Of a stretch of DNA of 64,000 nt, positions 59,549 to 64,000 are shown piece by piece (position 1 is the stretch's first letter; each line of letters begins with the position of its first letter). The position numbers were made by a program, and so were the translations under genes. The notes below the pieces were generated by a model, which worked only from the letters and a program-made list of their open reading frames with translations, did not search any database and had not been told where the DNA came from. The stretch spans positions 62,001 through 126,000 of the forward strand of contig JASAMV010004098.1 in NCBI GenBank assembly GCA_030248065.1, in the 5' to 3' direction. This DNA is from Rhynchonema sp. JSB1_4 (taxonomy: Eukaryota > Nematoda > Chromadorea > Monhysterida > Xyalidae).

Positions 59549-60725
59549 TACATTTTCATTACTATTTACCCATTATTACCTCCTTAGTGCACTATACTAT
59601 AGCTTGATTTTTGGCCCCCCCACCATCTATCTATCGTCAACAAGTTTGGGTCGACCCCCCCCCAGATTTCGGACTTGGGTCACCTATCTATCGTCAACAC
59701 ATTTCGGGTCCCAATCTATCTATCGTCAACACCCTGACCAAGTACTACACTGAACCAGTGTAGTTCCTGGGGGGGGAGGGGGGGGGTCCCCCCCCCTAAG
59801 GTACACTAACCGCCGCGACCAAGGTACACTAGTACACTAACCGCCGCGCCAGGTACACTAACCGCCTCAATTTTTGCCTAAAATTGGCATTTTTAGGCCT
59901 AAAATGGGCATTTTTAGGCCTAAAATGAGTGATTTTTAGGTCAATGATGTCAAAAGTCGCCAAAATACCCTTTTTATGAAGAATTTTTTCCAAAAAGGGG
60001 CAAAAATCGGTCAAATTTTCTACCCCAAAAAGTGACTTTTTCCTGGATTTGGGTCTTCCCCCCCCCCCCCTCCCCTCCCCCCCCAGGGAGGTACACTAAC
60101 CGCCGCACGGAAAAAAGGGGTAGGTACACTAACCGCCGCGCCGGACCAGGAACTACACTGCACTGAACTACACTGCCCCAACCCCAAATAGGCGAAAAAT
60201 CGTGCGCTACGCGCGAAATTAGCGTTTTAGGGTACATTTTCATCAAAATTTCGACCTAAAAAATTTTGTTCCCCCCCCCCTAAAAGCCATTTTTCGGGGC
60301 AGTATTAACAATGATTTTTTTCGTCGGGGGGGGGGGGGGCGCCCGGCCAAATAAAAAATATAACCCACCAATAATTGACCCCCCACAAATTGAACCCCCC
60401 GAAATGAGCTTGAGCCAAAAGTTCAACGAAAGAGAAATCCAGAGTTGGATTCCGTTTGTGTGAATTGAATTGTAGAATTCTATCTCCCGTTCCTGTTAAA
60501 AAACGAGCGACTAATTATACGGAAATCCACCCGACCGAGCACGCGTCCACGAAAGATACAGCCGTTTTTCGCCGTGCCTGTGTGTTTTATTTGATTCAGG
60601 CTGCTGCCTAAGCCTAACCGCAAGCCTAAGCCTAAGCCTGAAATAGAAGCCTAAACCTTAAGTATGGGACTATGCTTAAGCACACACACAAAACGGGTGG
60701 ATTGATTTCCCGTATCCGTAAAATA

Positions 60726-61168
60726 CCGTAAAAACCTAAATACAGCCCCCCCCGGAATAGAGCCCCCCGTAATACAGCCCCCCCAAAAAGGGGTCAGTGA
60801 ATTAATAGAACCCCCGCCCGGAATAGAGCCCCCCCCAAAGTAACATGATCCCCTATACAGTAGTGTATTAACGCTTGATAGTGGTGCACAGGTACATTTA
60901 TGCACGTTTGTTGTTCGTTCAGAGTACATAATACGCCTCTTATTGACGAATAGACACGAATAAATGCGATTACAAGCGAAAAAACATCCTTTCAAACCCC
61001 TTTTTAGGGGTTTTTGGGGGTATTTCTAGGAACAATTTTTTCAGGTTCGGGACAGTGAATTAATAGAGGCCCCCCCGGAATAGAGCCCCCCGCGTAATAG
61101 AGCCCCCCAAAATGGGGTCAGTGAGTTAATAGAGCCCCCCCCCCCCCCTTCTATTTAGGTTTTTACGG
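60726..61168. mobile_element. Family A MITE, copy 7 (complete)
   Basis: CCGTAAAAACCTAAATACAG start and TATTTAGGTTTTTACGG end, TA at 60724-60725 and 61169-61170. It is the inverted counterpart of copy 4, including the abutting AAAGGCAGTCTACGGG element end. Confidence 0.93.
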
Positions 61169-62412
61169 TAAAGGCAGTCTACGGGAGGTTGTCACTCAGC
61201 CCCCGAATACTCGAACCCACCGGAAGCGAGATCTTTGCCCCGCTGATCGCTGCTTATCGAGCACGTGTATTAGCGGCAGCATACTTAAGGTTTAGGCTTC
61301 TATTTCAGGCTTAGGCTTAGGCTTGCGGTTAAGAGCATAGTAGGCAGCAGCCTGAATACAAATAAAACACGGGGTACGGTATCGGGCGAGCGAACAGGCA
61401 CATCTGGGGAAAAAACGGCTGTATTCTCTTTCTCCTTTCAGTTCCTCCGGGTACGCGTGGTCGGTCGGGTGGATTTCCGTATAATTAGTCGCTCGTTTTT
61501 TAACAGGAACGGGAGATAGAATTCTACAATTCAATTCACACAAACGGAATCCAACTCTGGATTTCTCTTTCGTTGAACTTTTGGCTCAAGCTCATTTCGG
61601 GGGGTTCAATTTGTGGGGGGTCAATTATTGGTGGGTTATATTTTTTATTTGGCCGCCCCCCCCCCGACGAAAAAAATCATTGTTAATAATGCCCCTAAAA
61701 ATGGCTTTTAGGGGGGGGGAACAAAATTTTTTAGGTCGAAATTTTGATGAAAATGTACCCTAAAACGCTAATTTCGCGCGAAGCGCACGATTATTCGCCT
61801 ATTTGGGGTTGGGGCAGTGTAGTTCAGTGCAGTGTAGTTCCTGGTCCGGCGGGGGGGTTATGGTACCTACCCCTTTTTTCCGTGCGGCGGTTAGTGTACC
61901 TCCCTGGGGGGGGGAAGGGGGGGGGGAAGACCCAAATCCAGGAAAAAGTCACTTTTTGGGGTAGAAAATTTGACCGATTTTTGCCCCTTTTTGGAAAAAA
62001 TTCTTCATAAAAAGGGTATTTTGGCGACTTTTGACATCATTGACCTAAAAATCACTCATTTTAGGCCTAAAAATGCCCATTTTAGGCCTAAAAATGCCAA
62101 TTTTAGGCAAAAATTGAGGCGGTTAGTGTACCTGGCGCGGCGGTTAGTGTACTAGTGTACCTTGATCGCGGCGGTTAGTGTACCTTAGGGGGGACCCCCC
62201 CCTCCCCCAGTGTAGTACTTGGTCAGGGTGTTGACGATAGATAGATTGGGACCCGAAATGTGTTGACGATAGATAGATGACCCGAGTCCGAAATCTGGGG
62301 GGGGGTCGACCCAAACTTGTTGAAGATAGATAGATGGTGGGGGGGGCCAAAAATCAAGCTATAGTATAGTGCACTAAGTAGGTAATAATGTGTAAATATT
62401 AATGAAAATGTA

Positions 62413-62851
62413 CCGTAAAAACCTAAATAGAAGGGGGGGGGGGCTCTATTAACTCACTGACCCCATTTTGGGGGGCTCTATTACGGGGGGGGGCTCTATT
62501 CCGGGGGGGGCCTCTATTAATTCACTGACCCGAACCTGAAAAATTGTTCCCAGAAATACCCCCAAAAACCCCTAAAAACGGGTTTGAAAGGATGTTTTTT
62601 CGCTTGCAACCGCATTTATTCGTGTCTATTCGTCAATAGGAGAGGCGTATTATGTGCTCTGAACAAACAACAAACGTGCATAAATGTACCTGTACACCAC
62701 TATCAAGCCTTAATACACTACAGTATAGGGGATGTTACTTTGGGGGGGCTCTATTCCGGGGGGGCTCTATTAATTCACTGACCCCTTTTTGGGGGGGCTG
62801 TATTACGGGGGGGGCTCTATTCCGGGGGGGGCTGTATTTAGGTTTTTACGG
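62413..62851. mobile_element. Family A MITE, copy 8 (complete)
   Basis: CCGTAAAAACCTAAATAGAA start and TATTTAGGTTTTTACGG end, TA at 62411-62412 and 62852-62853. It is the same site as copy 5 by flanking sequence (AATATTAATGAAAATG before it) but with an intact 3' end. Confidence 0.93.
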
Positions 62852-64000
62852 TACTTAGATGTACTAAATCCGCGCGTAGCGCGCAATTTTTTGCCAATTT
62901 GGGACAAAAAATACCGATTTTGAGCCATTTTGAGGCAAAAATACCCATTTTGGGGTCCAAATGTGTTGACGATAGATAGATTGTTCCCAGAATTTTTTTG
63001 ACGATAGATAGATTTGCCCATAAGTGTTGACGATAGATAGATGAAATCAGAAAGTGTTGACGATAGATAGATGAATTTGGGGGGGACCCCCCACCCCCCC
63101 AAGTACTACCCTGGTGTAGTTCCTGGTCCGGAGGGGGAACAGGCGGTACCCCCTTTTTTTCGGAGGAGGGGGGAAGGGAGGGGAGGACCCAAATTTGGAA
63201 AAAAGTCATTTTTTTGAGGTCGAAAATTTGGCTCATTTTGGCCCCTTTTTGGAAAAAATCTCAATAAACAAGGGTATTTTGGCGATTTTTGATGACATCG
63301 ACCTAAAAATCACTCATTTTGTGCCTGAAAATGTCCATTTTAGGCCAAAATTTGCCTATTTTAAGCAAAAATTGGGGGAGCAGACGTACCCGGAGGGCAA
63401 TGGTGTGGCTGGGGGGGGGGGTGGGGGGGTCCCCCCCTAGGTACAGTAGGTAGGTTGCCGCCCCTCGCCTGGTACAGTAGGTAGGTTGCCGGCCCTCCCC
63501 TGGTACAGTAGGTAGGTTGCCGCCCCACCTAACTTTTCACCCAAAACATTCATTTTTGGCTTAAAATTGCATAAAATTAGCATATTTGTCTGCAAATAGG
63601 CGAAAAATCGAGCGCTGCGCGCGAAATTAGTCTTTTAGGCCACATTTTCTTCAGTATTTAGACATAAAAAATTTCGGTTTCCAGATGACCCCCCCCCAAG
63701 TGGTACGACCCCCCCTAGCTCGGCTGGTACAGTAGGTAGGTTGCCGCCCCGCCTGGGTAGCTACACCACTGCCGGAGGGGGAACAGCCGGGCAGGCGTAC
63801 CATGGAGCAGTGCTGTGGCTGGGGGGGGGGGGGTCCCCCCAATGGTACCCTACCCGCCCCGCCCCGATGGGGGGAAGGGTAGGTACCTTGCAACCACCCC
63901 GGAGGGTACCTTGCAACCATCAATTTATGGTTTTTATAGGCAAAAATGGGTGTTTTTCAACCTCAAAACCCCAAAAATCGCGCGGTCCGCGCGCAAACCT

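Larger units (their letters stand above)
55733..64000. repeat. Alternately inverted, near-identical segmental copies
   Basis: Block X (about 55733-57697) recurs inverted at about 59218-61180 and again direct, partly truncated, at about 61285-62755. Block Z (about 57970-59548) recurs inverted at 62413-63990, running to the window edge. Long stretches appear identical, including the small open frames within them. The whole segment lacks host genes. Confidence 0.85.

Noticed and set aside
55733..64000. Regular repeats suggesting a CRISPR array
   Set aside because: Spacing and repeat lengths are irregular, units are TIR elements with target duplications, and the host is an animal.

Overview
This window is nuclear DNA of an intron-rich invertebrate animal. 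Six coding loci could be rebuilt exon by exon, with GT-AG boundaries and reading frame kept across most junctions, from metazoan protein families: RBBP5, a filamin-NHL (TRIM-NHL-like) protein, a CUB-LDLa receptor, galactosylceramidase and others. There are no bacterial-style operons, tRNAs or rRNAs. The phylum is not settled. Scattered TTAGGC hexamers, the nematode telomere unit, and a MIG-13-like receptor hint at an ecdysozoan, but this is inference.

Layout. 1-4.3 kb (-): RBBP5, 3' end cut by the window edge. 5.5-15.5 kb (-): a 16-exon gene for a coiled-coil/filamin/six-NHL-repeat protein with no RING or B-box found. 15.5-18.1 kb: a dense nest of non-autonomous DNA transposons. 18.4-19.3 kb (+): two exons like NEURL2 (Neuralized/NHR family), probably a remnant or incomplete gene. 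22.4-22.9 kb (-): a two-exon gene for a 76-residue secreted precursor with a GKR amidation/cleavage site. 27.9-31.6 kb (-): signal peptide-CUB-LDLa-TM receptor, six exons. 31.6-39.0 kb: no supported gene. 39.0-46.8 kb (-): galactosylceramidase, 19 exons, both catalytic glutamates present. 48.9-51.1 kb (-): two tandem paralogues of an Arg/Asn/Gln/Ser-rich protein with a poly-Asp core; one has a SINE in its 5' flank that the other lacks. 52.6-64 kb: repeats only: a TTAA-bounded palindrome complex, a long (CA)n tract, and alternately inverted, near-identical blocks built of MITEs.

The genes do not form a pathway; they are unrelated neighbours separated and invaded by MITEs. The most striking feature is transposon structure: at least nine hAT-like elements with exact 8-bp target duplications, a TA-targeting MITE family with empty sites available for comparison, and nests up to four levels deep. 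No transposase gene was seen, so mobilising enzymes must be encoded elsewhere. A second unexpected signal is the decamer TGAAACATCA/TGATGTTTCA, present 12 times between 20.7 and 51.0 kb.
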